The position numbers were made by a program, and so were the translations under genes. From contig CAADRB010000002.1 in NCBI GenBank assembly GCA_900708905.1, forward strand, positions 1,652,145 through 1,716,144: 64,000 bases of DNA, given 5' to 3'. This document shows positions 39,328 through 50,900 of this stretch, in pieces. Each line of letters opens with the position of its first letter. Position 1 is the first letter of the stretch. The DNA is from Hymenolepis diminuta (taxonomy: Eukaryota > Platyhelminthes > Cestoda > Cyclophyllidea > Hymenolepididae). The notes beneath the pieces are model-generated. The model saw only the letters and a list, made by a program, of their open reading frames with translations. It was not told the origin of the DNA and did no database searches.

Positions 39328-40390
39328 TTACGAAGGCATTAGACCAGATAGACGTAGGCACTTAATGTGCCTTTCCAAATTTGAGCGATGTGATTTCTCG
39401 ATGTGACCATTCTAAAAAATAACAATAAACCTTAAATATAAGGTCGAATGCTAAATTGTACTCAATAAAAGTCACTCACTCTATCGGAAACCTCTTGAAG
39501 TGCAGAAATAAAAGGAGTAGAAAATTCTGGATGATGTATGCAAATATCTCGGATTCTACCGCAAGAATGCCTAGTAAACTCTAATAATCTAGCAGAAACG
39601 AGAATTCATTAGTAATATACTCAGAATAACAATAAAAGAAGTAAAATACTATATATTACATCCGATCATCAAGTTTTAGTGCTTCAACAATCCAGGAAAT
39701 CGATACGTTCCTAAGTGTAGGGTCTCCAATTTCCAAAATCTCCACCAAAAGTTTGATGAAAGCTTCATGGTTGAGCTCCCAGCACCAATCCATATATTTA
39801 ATAATTTCATTCGGAGATGACTTTTTAATCTTACAAGCCAAATGAGAAGCTTCCAAGAAAAAGGGAACATTCTTCAGTTGGCTTAACTGAAAACAGAACA
39901 TGGGGTATTAGATAGATTGTACTAGATAAGTGATTTCAATTAGGATTCAATCCAATAATAAATCCCAGTAGAATACCCTTGACGATAAATTTCCTGAATC
40001 TCTTGAATCATGAATTTCCTCTAATCCATCGAAACTTAAATGCGGGAATAGTTCTGAGTGATTTGTGAGGAAATTTTTTATTAAAAGTCTTTGGCATCCT
40101 GGGATTGACGCAAGTTCCTAAAATACACCCTTGAAATAATGACATACTTGAGAACATTTCACGACGAACTGTTCAATGAGTTCGACATTCAGTTGTTCAT
40201 CTGATCTTTTTAAATGGAGATATTGTAGACATTTCAGGTAATACAAAATTGTATTTAGTTGCCGCTCCATTATCCCATTGCCAACCCCGCACGAAAAATC
40301 TAATTCAGGTACGACACATGACCTTCCGATCAACAAATATTTCAGAAACGTTGACCTTATTTTTAATGATTTATTCAAATTATTTTGCAT
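39328..40390 (-). CDS. Unrecognised helical protein, 5 exons
   Basis: Predicted exons are 40390-40148, 40117-39977, 39886-39660, 39588-39480 and 39411-39328 (stop 39330-39328), 267 aa. Frames join across four GT-AG introns of 30, 90, 71 and 68 nt, which is the main reason to believe the model. A TGA lies directly in frame before the ATG at 40390-40388, so the start is not further upstream in this exon. The product is rich in leucine, isoleucine and charged residues, with repeated amphipathic helices (for example WCWELNHEAFIKLLVEIL and SISWIVEALKLDD) and a basic C terminus (SHRSNLERHIKCLRLSGL). I see no signal peptide, membrane segment or catalytic motif, and I do not recognise the family. It could be a HEAT/ARM-like scaffold or the C-terminal part of a larger protein with upstream exons; it could also be a lineage-specific gene. 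No function is proposed. Confidence 0.6.
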
Positions 40391-42237
40391 TCATATTATA
40401 AACCATCGCCTTTTGAAAGACCGCTATTTTAAATTTTAATATAAGTAAATTTTCGAATTGGCTTATGTTTGTTCATTTCACTTTCGCAGAATTTTTATTT
40501 TGATAATATGAGAGATTTGTGAGATATCAGTAAGACTGGTTATACACTGGAGTGAAATATTCCATCAGATTAATTTTAAAACCAAAATTTAAAATTTCTT
40601 TTTAGTAAGTTAATACTTATTGATATCAATGTTATGTCTATACGTTATGCAAAGTCGACATGATTAGCGATTATTGACAACATTCAGCCCTCTAAGTGAA
40701 TGTTTAGACCACAAGCGCGACAACGTGTTATCTAAGTTCACTTTTTCAGTTACATTTTATAATGCCGACTCGGTTTCTCAGTCACCAGTAAATTATTCCA
40801 TCGGGAAGTTAAATTAAACCCTCTAATTTGAACAAATGGAATTGGTATACACATTAACTCACCGCTACAGCTCATTAATCAAATTCCTTTAGAGTTTGTA
40901 GAACACCTGGTTGACTCATCAACAGCCTGAAGTGATGTTGCTTGATCGTAACCTCCCTTACTTATCAAAACCTCCTCACATTTATAATCCAATGATGTGT
41001 TTTTATACTTCTACAACTGTCTCTGTCATTCCTAAACCTATAAATAGTTACCTGCGACACCATCAGCCAACATACAGGTAGTGCTTCCTGCCTCCTGTAT
41101 CTCAATAATGCAATACCACAAGACTAGTCTCTTCTTGCTATATTGTTTTGACTTCAACCATGTGATGAATCATTACATCGCATTGACCTTCCTACTTGAC
41201 TGCTGAGCCCAATATGCAAAACCGGCTCATTCAATCTTATTCCCTCTGTCTATATCCAAATATTAGTATTGAGTACACACATATTTATATATCATTATTC
41301 TTGGAAGTTTAGTTCATGACGGTTCTCGGCTGGATATCTGAGTGAACAAAATCCGCTGGTTTCAGTGTTGGCCTCTCACCACATATCACCGTATCCTGTA
41401 TCAAGTTTACCGAACCACAATGCTCAAAACCAATCAAACGAAGTAACAAACGTTGTTACAATTCGGGAATTTATAATATTAATACTTTTTTGGTATCCGT
41501 ACTTCACAGAAAAGATAATGCAAGTACAAGGAATATTACGCTTTTAACAAGTAGTGGTGGAGAGTGAGGAAGAAATGGAACGACGGACACATATAGGGCA
41601 GTAGATGATGGGCAATGAGAGCAATAGATCTTACAGTAAGTCAATAAGTAAAAACATGCTTTCAATGATGATGATTATCCGTTAAGAGATGATATTCGTG
41701 TTTACTTACTTATAAAATGTCAGTAGTATAACAGAGAAGTGATGACATGGTGGAGATTGCAAAAGTTGGGTTTGGGGAAAGAAGGAAGGGCATCATAAAA
41801 TGCGATAAGTTAGGCCATCGGTTCTTCTCATTCTTTACAAGGTGGTTGTGTTTGTTGGCGGTGCCTGTTCTGTTAGCCAACTTGGTAATGGTCCTTCGAG
41901 CCACTACAAGAGAGAATACAGAGCGTTATTCAAGACGTTTAATGTGGATGAAAGAATATCGGTCATTGAAACCCGTTGTAGGAAGCGTGGTCCAAATAAG
42001 GGTTTATTATAGAAAATCCTACAGGCAAAGCATGATAGAATTAAATGGAAAGAAAAATTCACCAATAATCATTGAGGAGTCAAAAGTGAGAGAAAGCAAA
42101 CAGCTTACTATAATGGTTACTTCAGTCTAAAGTAGCAAGGGACAGAGGTTGATTATATCTTACATCCAGGCTTCTCATTGGTCCACTCTTACACATAAGA
42201 AGTTAAGAGTGTTATTTATGAAGTCAATACCACATTA
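40391..42237. other. No supportable gene
   Basis: AT-rich intergenic sequence. A 127-codon plus-strand open frame at 41747-42130 has no splice or family support and is opposed by a 64-codon frame on the other strand, so I do not annotate it as a gene. Confidence 0.45.
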
Positions 42238-42313
42238 ACACATGGGCTGAAAAGTCCCGGGCCTAATAAAGAAAACACAGTTTTTTGGTTCAAAATTAGC
42301 TTTATTCATCAAC

Positions 42314-43360
42314 CTAACCTCCATCAAGAGCAACGCAATCATTCCAGCGCCGCTCTAACATTTCAATACCACTTGTAGAACGATTTATCTTTTGCCTCAA
42401 AATAGGCCTCAGTTTCAGCGATAACCTCTTCATTCGTGCCAAATTTCTTACCGGCGAGCACTTTTCAGGTCTGCGAACAGCCAGTAGTCGCTGGAAGCCA
42501 AATCTGGCGAATACGGTGGACGTGGAAGCAATTCGAAGTTCAATTCATGTAGTTTTGCCATTGTTTTGATTGGCTTGTGACACAGTGCGTTGTCTTGATG
42601 AAACACAATTGTTCTTTGCCATATGCGGTCGTTTCTTCGTAATTTCGGCCTTCAAACGCTCCAATAACGCTATATAATATTCACTGTTAATGNNNNNNNN
42701 NNNNNNNNNNNNNNNNNNNNNNNNNNNNNNNNNNNNNNNNNNNNNNNNNNNNNNNNNNNNNNNNNNNNNNNNNNNNNNNNNNNNNNNNNNNNNNNNNNNN
42801 NNNNNNNNNNNNNNNNNNNNNNNNNNNNNNNNNNNNNNNNNNNNNNNNNNNNNNNNNNNNNNNNNNNNNNNNNNNNNNNNNNNNNNNNNNNNNNNNNNNN
42901 NNNNNNNNNNNNNNNNNNNNNNNNNNNNNNNNNNNNNNNNNNNNNNNNNNNNNNNNNNNNNNNNNNNNNNNNNNNNNNNNNNNNNNNNNNNNNNNNNNNN
43001 NNNNNNNNNNNNNNNNNNNNNNNNNNNNNNNNNNNNNNNNNNNNNNNNNNNNNNNNNNNNNNNNNNNNNNNNNNNNNNNNNNNNNNNNTAACTCACGCAA
43101 CTTCACTTTTCCATCATTCAAAACGATTTTGTGGATTTTTTTCTGTTTTCCGGTGTTACCGCCCCATTTGGACGTCCACTGCGTTCTGCATCATCGGTGT
43201 CTCTACGACCACGTTTGAAGTCAGCAAACCAACGTTTTATTGTTGTTTCTAATGGAGCGGAGTACCCATAACACTTTTCAAGCCATTGCTTCCCCGGAAC
43301 GCTATTTTTTCCCATCAAGAAGCAGTGTAAAATAAAAACACGAAATTGTTTTTGATCCAT
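42314..43360 (-). pseudogene. Mariner transposase, frameshifted and gapped
   Basis: Starting at 43360 the minus strand encodes MDQKQFRVFILHCF, a helix-turn-helix region containing KRWFADFKRG, and DAERSGRP, all typical of the mariner N-terminal DNA-binding domain. After the gap come EYYIALLERLKAEITKKRP, then HQDNA with the second catalytic aspartate (codon 42594-42592) and PRPPYSPDL followed by the third catalytic aspartate (codon 42489-42487). There are 34 residues between them, the D34D signature. The C-terminal block FGTNEEVIAETEAYFEAKDK is also mariner-like. Breaks: a 7-A run at 43142-43136 is one base short of what the frame needs, another shift lies just before HQDNA near 42610, and one more near 42455. 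The first aspartate would fall in the gap. As sequenced it is inactive. Confidence 0.9.
42693..43088. other. Assembly gap (396 N)
   Basis: A run of 396 unresolved bases sits inside the mariner element. Such gaps often arise where repeat copies collapse. The implied element length is close to that expected, so the gap size is probably roughly right. Confidence 0.99.
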
Positions 43361-43769
43361 TGTTTTGAAAATAACAAAAGTAACGTCACTCTTAGCACAA
43401 AAACTCACAAACTAATGAATAGAATATCATGAAATTTTAGCAGCTGTCTTTTGGAGGTTAGTATTAACTGAAAAAAGGTGACTGCAATAAAACTAGCGCC
43501 TTCTATGTGTTAGGCCCGAGACTTTTCAGTTCATGTGTTAAGTACTCTCCACAACGATGCTAAGGATGCCAAAAGCTGTTTTGAAAACTGATAGTGGAAT
43601 GATTACATTGACATGAGAAAAAAGCCAAGAATTGTAAAAATTTTGCACTATAGGTAATCTACCTAAAAAAAATCCTGCGATTAAGTTCCAACGAACATAA
43701 CAGTAAACTTAAAACTTGTCAACCACATTAAGAAGTCTCAGGTCTATTTTACGTTGATAGAGGGAAGGT

Positions 43770-43945
43770 ACCTCGGATCCGCTCTTATGAGAAACTTGTA
43801 TTTGACCACCTCTCTTGTTGACCTGAATTAACCCATGTAGGTAAGCACCCACATCACTGGATGTGTACCGATCAGCACTGATTTCGCGACCACTGACTTA
43901 ACAGAAATACATGTTGACCACTGCACCATCGGCGCAAAATAAACC
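43770..43945 (-). repeat. tRNA-derived SINE-like copy
   Basis: On the minus strand it starts 'gcgccgatggtgcagtggtc' (A-box-like) and continues through 'gtcagtggtcgcgaaatcag' and 'cggtacacatccagtgatgt', elements shared with the copies at 30415 and 6725. It lies about 230 bp from the mariner end. Confidence 0.6.
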
Positions 43946-44945
43946 TAAAGGCTTACTGAATACTCTGAGTAGGTCCATTTATGATGCTGCTCTCGGAGAG
44001 CCATATAAGAAGGGTTGTAATTTCTTACAGAAAAAACTTTAACAAATGAAACTTCGCCATCGGGCAACTACTTTCCAACAAAACTTTTTACGAGATATCA
44101 GGTGTTGGGAGGAAAGATCATAAAAGTCATAATAAAATCAAGGTTAAGGATGTTTTTTTAAGATAAACGTTCTCAACCTCGGTGTCGGGGAATTTAAGCA
44201 AGAATAGCGAATTGTAAAAAGAAGGAAATATTTCAATATCTAGTACATTAAGTAACATCATTTCTGGATGTTTCACAACCGATAAAGCGAGTGTCAGTTA
44301 ATTGAGAACTAATTTAAATTTCATCCACCATTGTCTACTTCCCAAAATACTAAACTACCACTGCGGTATGAGAAAATGATAATAAAATTCCAACACAGGT
44401 TGTTAAATGTGAATTTAAATGAATAAATAATACTATTACGAATAAACCCCAAATTTCACGGAAAAAATCCAGTTTAAAAGCTCTGCAATTGTTGAACCTT
44501 AAGTGAACTTCAGTTAGCTCTGGTACGTTTAAGATGCCTTTCCTGGTCCTCTCTACTATTGATAACTGCAAGAAGATACAAGTTACTAACTATTCAATCA
44601 AGTCAACTGATCAACAAGCTACGGATATCGCGGACATTAATTCAGTCCTAGATACCCAGAGGTAAAATTATGAAAATTGAAACTTCGGGAAGTTTGAATA
44701 TCATAAAGTGAGTTAAAACTCATATGAGAGAGTGGAAAACTTAATGCTTCCAGAATTTAACAAAAATTTTTCCTTTCACTCCATCATATACCAAAATTCG
44801 ACCCTACCGTTTGACGGAATATTGAGCTACTTCGCGTGTTCAGATGTTAACTCACGATTAAGACTTAAAAACTTTATTGCAATACCGTGTAAAATAAAAA
44901 ATACCAATATCGCGAAGACAAGGGGAGAGGTTTAATTGGTAGTGC

Positions 44946-47900
44946 TTAACTTACATTGATAAGACTATGCTCAGGGGAATTGTTCGCCTGCATATGTTCA
45001 TTGATGATGGCTTGAGAAAACTGATCGTGTTCAGCAAACCAGTGTCGTTCCTCCTCAGGCATTTGGCGAATATTCGCCAGATCTTTTAGCAACGTCGTCG
45101 CCCACAACTGAACACCAATGTCGGGCAGTTTTTTGGCTACCATTATTGCCTTTGTTATCAGCGTGTTCGCCTCCTAAACAACAATGATAACAGGTCAAGA
45201 GTAAATCTCGATGGCACGTGTTATAACTCGCTGACTGGTTAGGTATGCAACTACTTCATATAGCATACTTAAGTAGATGGAAACCCGTCAGCTTTTTAAT
45301 AAGATTACTGAGAGACTTTGTCAATGTTATCAAAACTTTTAGAAGTCTTTGGGTTGATTCGAAAAGTCTTTCCAGAACTACCACCTTAAAGCTTTGAAGA
45401 ATGACTACGTATTTCCAAAATTATTCTTTATTCGCATTTTTTATGAAAATAGGTTGATTTTTCGACTTGATGTCCCAAAGACTCAAATCCCTATATCTGT
45501 CTTGTCTAAACGAGTTTATCGATTCTATTTTTCTCTAACTGTTTCGTTTCATTGAAAATATATCTGAACTCATACCCCCACGCGCGTTCTTGCCCAAGTG
45601 ACCCACGTAAACCGTCTTTGTATTTCCACTCATATACATAGACACACACTCTTCTTTTACCTGTTCGTACGCTTCCCTCTGACATCTCCTCTATTACTCT
45701 CTCGGCTCCTCATCGTGGTTTATTCAATGCACCTTGGCCTACGCAACCCTTTTAGTCTACTTTTTGGAACTGTTATTTGCTGTCGTTAGCTGTTAGCCAT
45801 TAGTCTTAACTCTTATACCATCTTTTGAGTCATCAGATTCAAAGGAGAACTAAAAAGAAAGTCATAGCTAAGGTAAAGACGTCAAGAAAGTCTTTGGTTT
45901 GACTGGACCATCATGGCCAAAACAGACAAAAACGCCAATTCCTTTCTCTAATAGTGTAAGCCCCACCTCAGGGAATTTGGGAAAAACGGTGATATTCGAA
46001 GCTGTCAACCGTATGCGAATCTTCACGGAAAAGAAAACAATGCCCTTGACCCATAAGATAGTATCACTCTCTCTCAGGTACAATGGTCAATAAGGATTTA
46101 GAGTACCCAATCTTCGGTTGTTTTAAGTCTTATAAACGATGAGAATGATGTCATCTTTAATGTTGACATTAGACCCAAAGGATCGTTTGAAAAAGCAGCA
46201 GCATGTTATTTGGGCCGAGAAGAGAAGTAATCCCATAGACCAGACTATTAACTCTCTACTGGAGCTATGCATCTACTTGTCCGAATAGTCTAACATATAT
46301 AAGCTTTATTAATAAATTGATATACATTCAGATGATTAATGAAGAGAGATGAGGAGAGGGCCTAGAGCTTACCTGAATGTTCCTTTCATTCAGCTGGATC
46401 TGACCAAGAGTGATGTAGGCCGAAGTGGAGAGTCGGTTGAGCTCTTCCTCTTGACTCAGTCGAATAGTTTCACGGAGATTGGCTTTGGCCTCGAGGAAAT
46501 TGCCCTCAATGAAAGCTTGGAAACCTCTTACATAAGCTGCAGCTGCTCGCAAACAGTAGCAACCCTCCAAGACTTGGAGACCAGACGTGAAGACCTCCTT
46601 TACGATGGACTAAAAGGAGTAAAAATCAAATTCAAATAGAGATTAAAAGATTCAAATTCAAGATAAGTTGATGATTTCAATATAACGGTATAATTTTAGC
46701 TGTTAATTAGATGTTGGTAAATGTAAGAAATATTATAGCCACAGTTTCTCAGATCCAATAGAAAGAAAGCAGTTCCCTTATTATGAAGGCCCAAATCTTT
46801 AGAGAAATGGAGAAGGATTGACTACCTGGTTAGACAGTAATGTAGCAGTTACGAAACTTCATTTCCAGCCATGTGATTGGAAGAACAGCGTTCGAATAAT
46901 CCAGAGATCGAGGGAACGCAAATTACTAGACTTACCTATGCAAAGGAAATGTACTAACTGCATATCTCAGTTTAATTCACATTCCTAAAGATGAAATAGA
47001 CACAACCAAGGAATCTAATACTTGTACAGTTTCAGATAAGCGCCCTCGCCGGCTGACTTGCGAAACACGTGAATGAATGAAAGCACGAATGAATGCAAAC
47101 CTTCATTCATAAAAAAACTGGCAGTGCAATTTTGTACTCAATAGGCTGTAAAACTAAGCTCTAACTGAACTTATCTTTAAGTCTGCTAAGAGAAGTGGCT
47201 TATTGATATTTCTAATAATCCCTATCATCGATCTTCCCGCTTCTAGGTTCCTTTAGTTCGACTTATCACAACCCTCTATGTCAGCTTTTGTACAGGAAAA
47301 TTGGGGAATAACCCTCCATTAATAAGCTTTTTATAAAATTGAACACACACGAAATTTTATCTGAAATGTCGGTCGTGATTAAGCATTAGGCTTGAAACTT
47401 CATTACAAAAAATGTGATTTACATGATTGGTATTGGCGCTCTTTGCATCGATCTTAGTATGCAATGATCTATCATCATCTTTGCATTTGAACTAGTTCCC
47501 GAATTTCATAGCTTGCAGATAACTAGGCATGCTCTTGAACATGTATACGTCTAAAGATGCTTATAGGGAGTTACTTTCCAATCAAACGATTTACTCGTCA
47601 TGCTCTGTTTATCCGTTACTATGTCTATGCCATTAAATGAATTAGTATGCACTCAATTCACATCACCCCATTCATCATAGAGGGTCAAAGTATGTTAGAG
47701 TAGAAACGTAAGTCAACTGCAACTAGCCTCTTAAATACAGTGATATTCAGACTTGTGGTGTCTGGCGACAAAAAAAAGGGCAGTTTGAGTATGACTGACA
47801 TTGCCGTCAGATGTGCCTCGTTTGTCTATCTAAAGAATTGTAACGATATACTAATATGCGATCTAACTGAGATGCGTCCTCTTAGGTGTCTTTTGTACAT

Positions 47901-50900
47901 ATTCCCAAATAACTTACTCTGCAGCGAATGGAGTTGAGTCCTAAGGACAAAGTGGGAAATTCACTACTCGAGTTATTCACATCCCCTTTTGTTTACTCAC
48001 CTCGCAGGACCTAATATCCCCTTTGCGGATGTAGACCAAAGCGAGATTGAGGCAGATAAGCACCGAGAGGAAATCACGTGGGCCGCCTGAGAGAGTGGAG
48101 GCAAAATCAGTGGTGGGGCCTTCAACAATGGAATTTGTTCCCTCAATGCTCCCTGGAATTGCCAAGGTGCCAGCAGCAGCAGTTGAAGTAGATGGTGCAA
48201 CGGATGAAGAGGAGGCGTGAGGAGCTGAGGAGGAGCTGGATGCTGGACCTGGAACTCGTGAGCTACCACTGCTACCACCACTGCCACCACCACCAGCTTG
48301 AGATTCGGCCATGTACTGGGATCAAAATAAGTAGTTTAAAACACAGAAGACATTAAGAATAAATATAAAGAAAACTTGTGTAGTTCCAGGGCCCAGAGAG
48401 TTCTTTCTCTTTTTATGACCAAAGGGCCTCTTACCCAATAGGGTCGGGGTGCTACAAATTTGGTGACTCTGTAACAGAACAAATCTTCTGAATGCAATGA
48501 CAACTGAAGATGCACACACTTGTGCTCCAGAAGTAGAGCAAACCAACATTCAAACACATTGGCAGGATCATGTCAGGGTCACCAGATTTTGGGGTGGTAT
48601 GTTAGTCTAATGAAATCGACCTGCTACAAGGGCATTTAACTACTTCAGAGGTTTCTCACTAAGCTCCAATCTGAACTCAACTAAACTAACTTCCAAAAAT
48701 AAATTTTATCATGAAAAGACCACCAAATATCAAAAAAATACACAGATAAGCATCCTAAGGCAACTTATGTCACTTTCATGCCAGCAAAGGACGCTATTAA
48801 TGGCAAGGTTGAATAGAGTTCATGATTTGGACTAGAGAGGTTTGGGACGGTTCTTTAACAGAGTTCATCAATGACAATATTTTCGATGTCGGGTATAGTG
48901 AGAATTGTCGTAACTGAAAGATTCCGTTATCTTCTACAGAACTAAGGACAGTCCACTCTTCGTATAAAGCTCTGCTCCTGTACTTGATTCATGCGGTTAC
49001 TGAACATAATAAGATAAGCCTTTCATATTCTAACTATTCTTTACTTCTCAGAAGACTATCAAAAGAGTTCAATAAGATCTAATCTAATTGCGGACAGTTA
49101 ATTGATCCGCTGTTCCATACATTATCATTTGCAATACACGTTTCGTTTCACGGGCAACTATTAATGTAAGAGAGTAGGATTATCACAACATTCAAAAACG
49201 TTGAAAGAAATCGTCTTTCAACATTCATATTGGACAGAGGGCTAGTACTCTGGAGCCTTTCTAATGAGAAATTTGCGTTCTGGTAAACCTTTTCTGAGCA
49301 GAGTTCGATTATACTGTTTCTCGGAAGTGCACCAACGAGCATTGAGCCTTTGATCTCCGACTTGGTAGGTGTTCTCGTTGACCACTATCTCCAATCATTC
49401 GTCTCATGTCTATTCGTATTTCTGAGATAGATTTCTGAGGTGTTCATTCAAACGAATTGAACAAGATTAAGGAGAAAGACAGAGTTTACCCCTGGTGCGA
49501 ATTCGAATTGATTATTAGCCCGGTTCATGTAGTTTACAGGCATGACATATAGCTGAGTCCGCCTACTCTAGAGTAGGGCCAGATTTACATGATAGATCCT
49601 ACAAGCCAGGCCAATACCTACCACCGAATTATTTTGTTCTCTAACTTATATATTTCATAACCAAAAAAACTTTCCATTCCTCTGCTCAAATGTCCAATAA
49701 CTAAACAACTTTCTCCGATAAATATCAAACTTTCTTAGATAGCTATTAGCTGATAAACGAATGGGAAGGGATCAAGAGGAGAGATAATACTCTCAGTGCA
49801 AGATTGAATTATTTCTCAGTTTATTTCATACAGTTCATAGGTATAGATTAACATCTACGTGAAAATTCAGCTTATGACAAGGGATGAGCACACAATATTT
49901 ACCATCTCTGGCGAGTTCTACAATACTGAAAGCAAAGTCTTCGGTTTATTAAGAAACAGTGGATTACTTAATACTTTTCAAAACGTTTGAAGGGCTTGCT
50001 TACAGAAATAAGCAAGAGTGACTGTTGTCATGATATTCCAATCACTTCTACTGCCACTGTTTCTCATACTTCCATTAAAAATTGTCCTCCATCTCCTTCC
50101 GTACCATTATCTTTTATGGTATATTCTACTGCAGCTCCTGTTGAGGCGGTCAACGATGACATGAAGTTGCACCCATTAGAGATAGTGTAAAAGTAACAAA
50201 TATCGCACTCTATAGAATCTTTCAAGACTAAAACCGTTGCAGGACGACCTATTTTCGAGACACAGTACCCAAGCAACAATCAGTCCTGAAATCCTGTCTG
50301 CCTGAACACCAGACAAATCAAATGAGCCACCTAAAAGGACATAGGGAAGGTTTTAGTACTTTAGCCTCTCCCAAGAACTCCTAAATCGTCCACCAAGGTT
50401 AAGTCACCAAAGTATCCTGAGAGATAGATACAAATGGATGGTCAACAAGAAGAACCTGAGAAAATTGTTTTTGTTCAATTAAAACAGTATCAAAATTCGT
50501 TGCGCAAAAATACAAGCAAGGTTAAGCAAACAGTCATACTCATTTCCTTCAAGGATCCCTTTATGTGCTCTCAATTCTTTACAGTTTGGGTACCGAATGA
50601 CGTCTCATATTGGTGTCAAAATCTGATTGCGCCGATGCAAAAATGTTCATTTTCGGTAAGAAGCCTTAACTTCCAAACCGAAAACGGATCCAATGAAGAT
50701 CTATCTGGATATTACCACTCCCGTCATCGAATTACAACGGCCACTAACTTAAATACCTCATTATCTGAGTACGGCTCATTCCTCTGCTCAAATGCATATC
50801 TAGTTACCAACTTTCTCGTTCAACAGCGTGGTTTATCTAAGTGACAGTTACCTGAAATATACTTACTCAATCGACGGAGAGAGGATAAAGAAGGGACCTA

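Larger units (their letters stand above)
42238..43538 (-). mobile_element. Tc1/mariner-superfamily (mariner) element with a sequence gap
   Basis: The ends are near-perfect terminal inverted repeats of about 31 bp: 42238 reads 'acacatgggctgaaaagtcc' and the right end read on the minus strand 'acacatgaactgaaaagtct', both continuing 'cgggccta'. TA dinucleotides flank both ends (42236-42237 and 43539-43540), as expected for mariner target duplication. The total length of 1301 bp, if the gap is sized correctly, matches full-length mariner elements. The inverted repeat core 'ggctga.aagtccc.gg' resembles ends known from the irritans/Himar group; that subgroup link is from memory. Confidence 0.93.

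Noticed and set aside
41747..42130. 127-codon plus-strand open frame
   Set aside because: No family resemblance, no splice context and an opposing open frame; its amino acid content looks like translated AT-rich noncoding DNA.
42545..43121. Long open frames of unknown residues
   Set aside because: They are artefacts of translating the run of N.
44350..44571. Candidate terminal exon of MAU2 (minus strand, after a TTGCAG acceptor)
   Set aside because: The frame is compatible and ends in a stop, but the sequence does not resemble the MAU2 C terminus. Reading through the last donor gives a stop after two codons, so the exon is not needed. It remains possible.
46010..46093. Coding exon on the plus strand opposite the last MAU2 intron
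   Set aside because: The open frame 45899-46093 has no splice support, and the minus-strand frame 45868-46083 opposite it reads equally well, so both look like chance.
50434..50844. 136-codon plus-strand open frame inside a MAU2 intron
   Set aside because: It is antisense to the intron and includes the intron flank that was duplicated at 49672; no homology is recognised.
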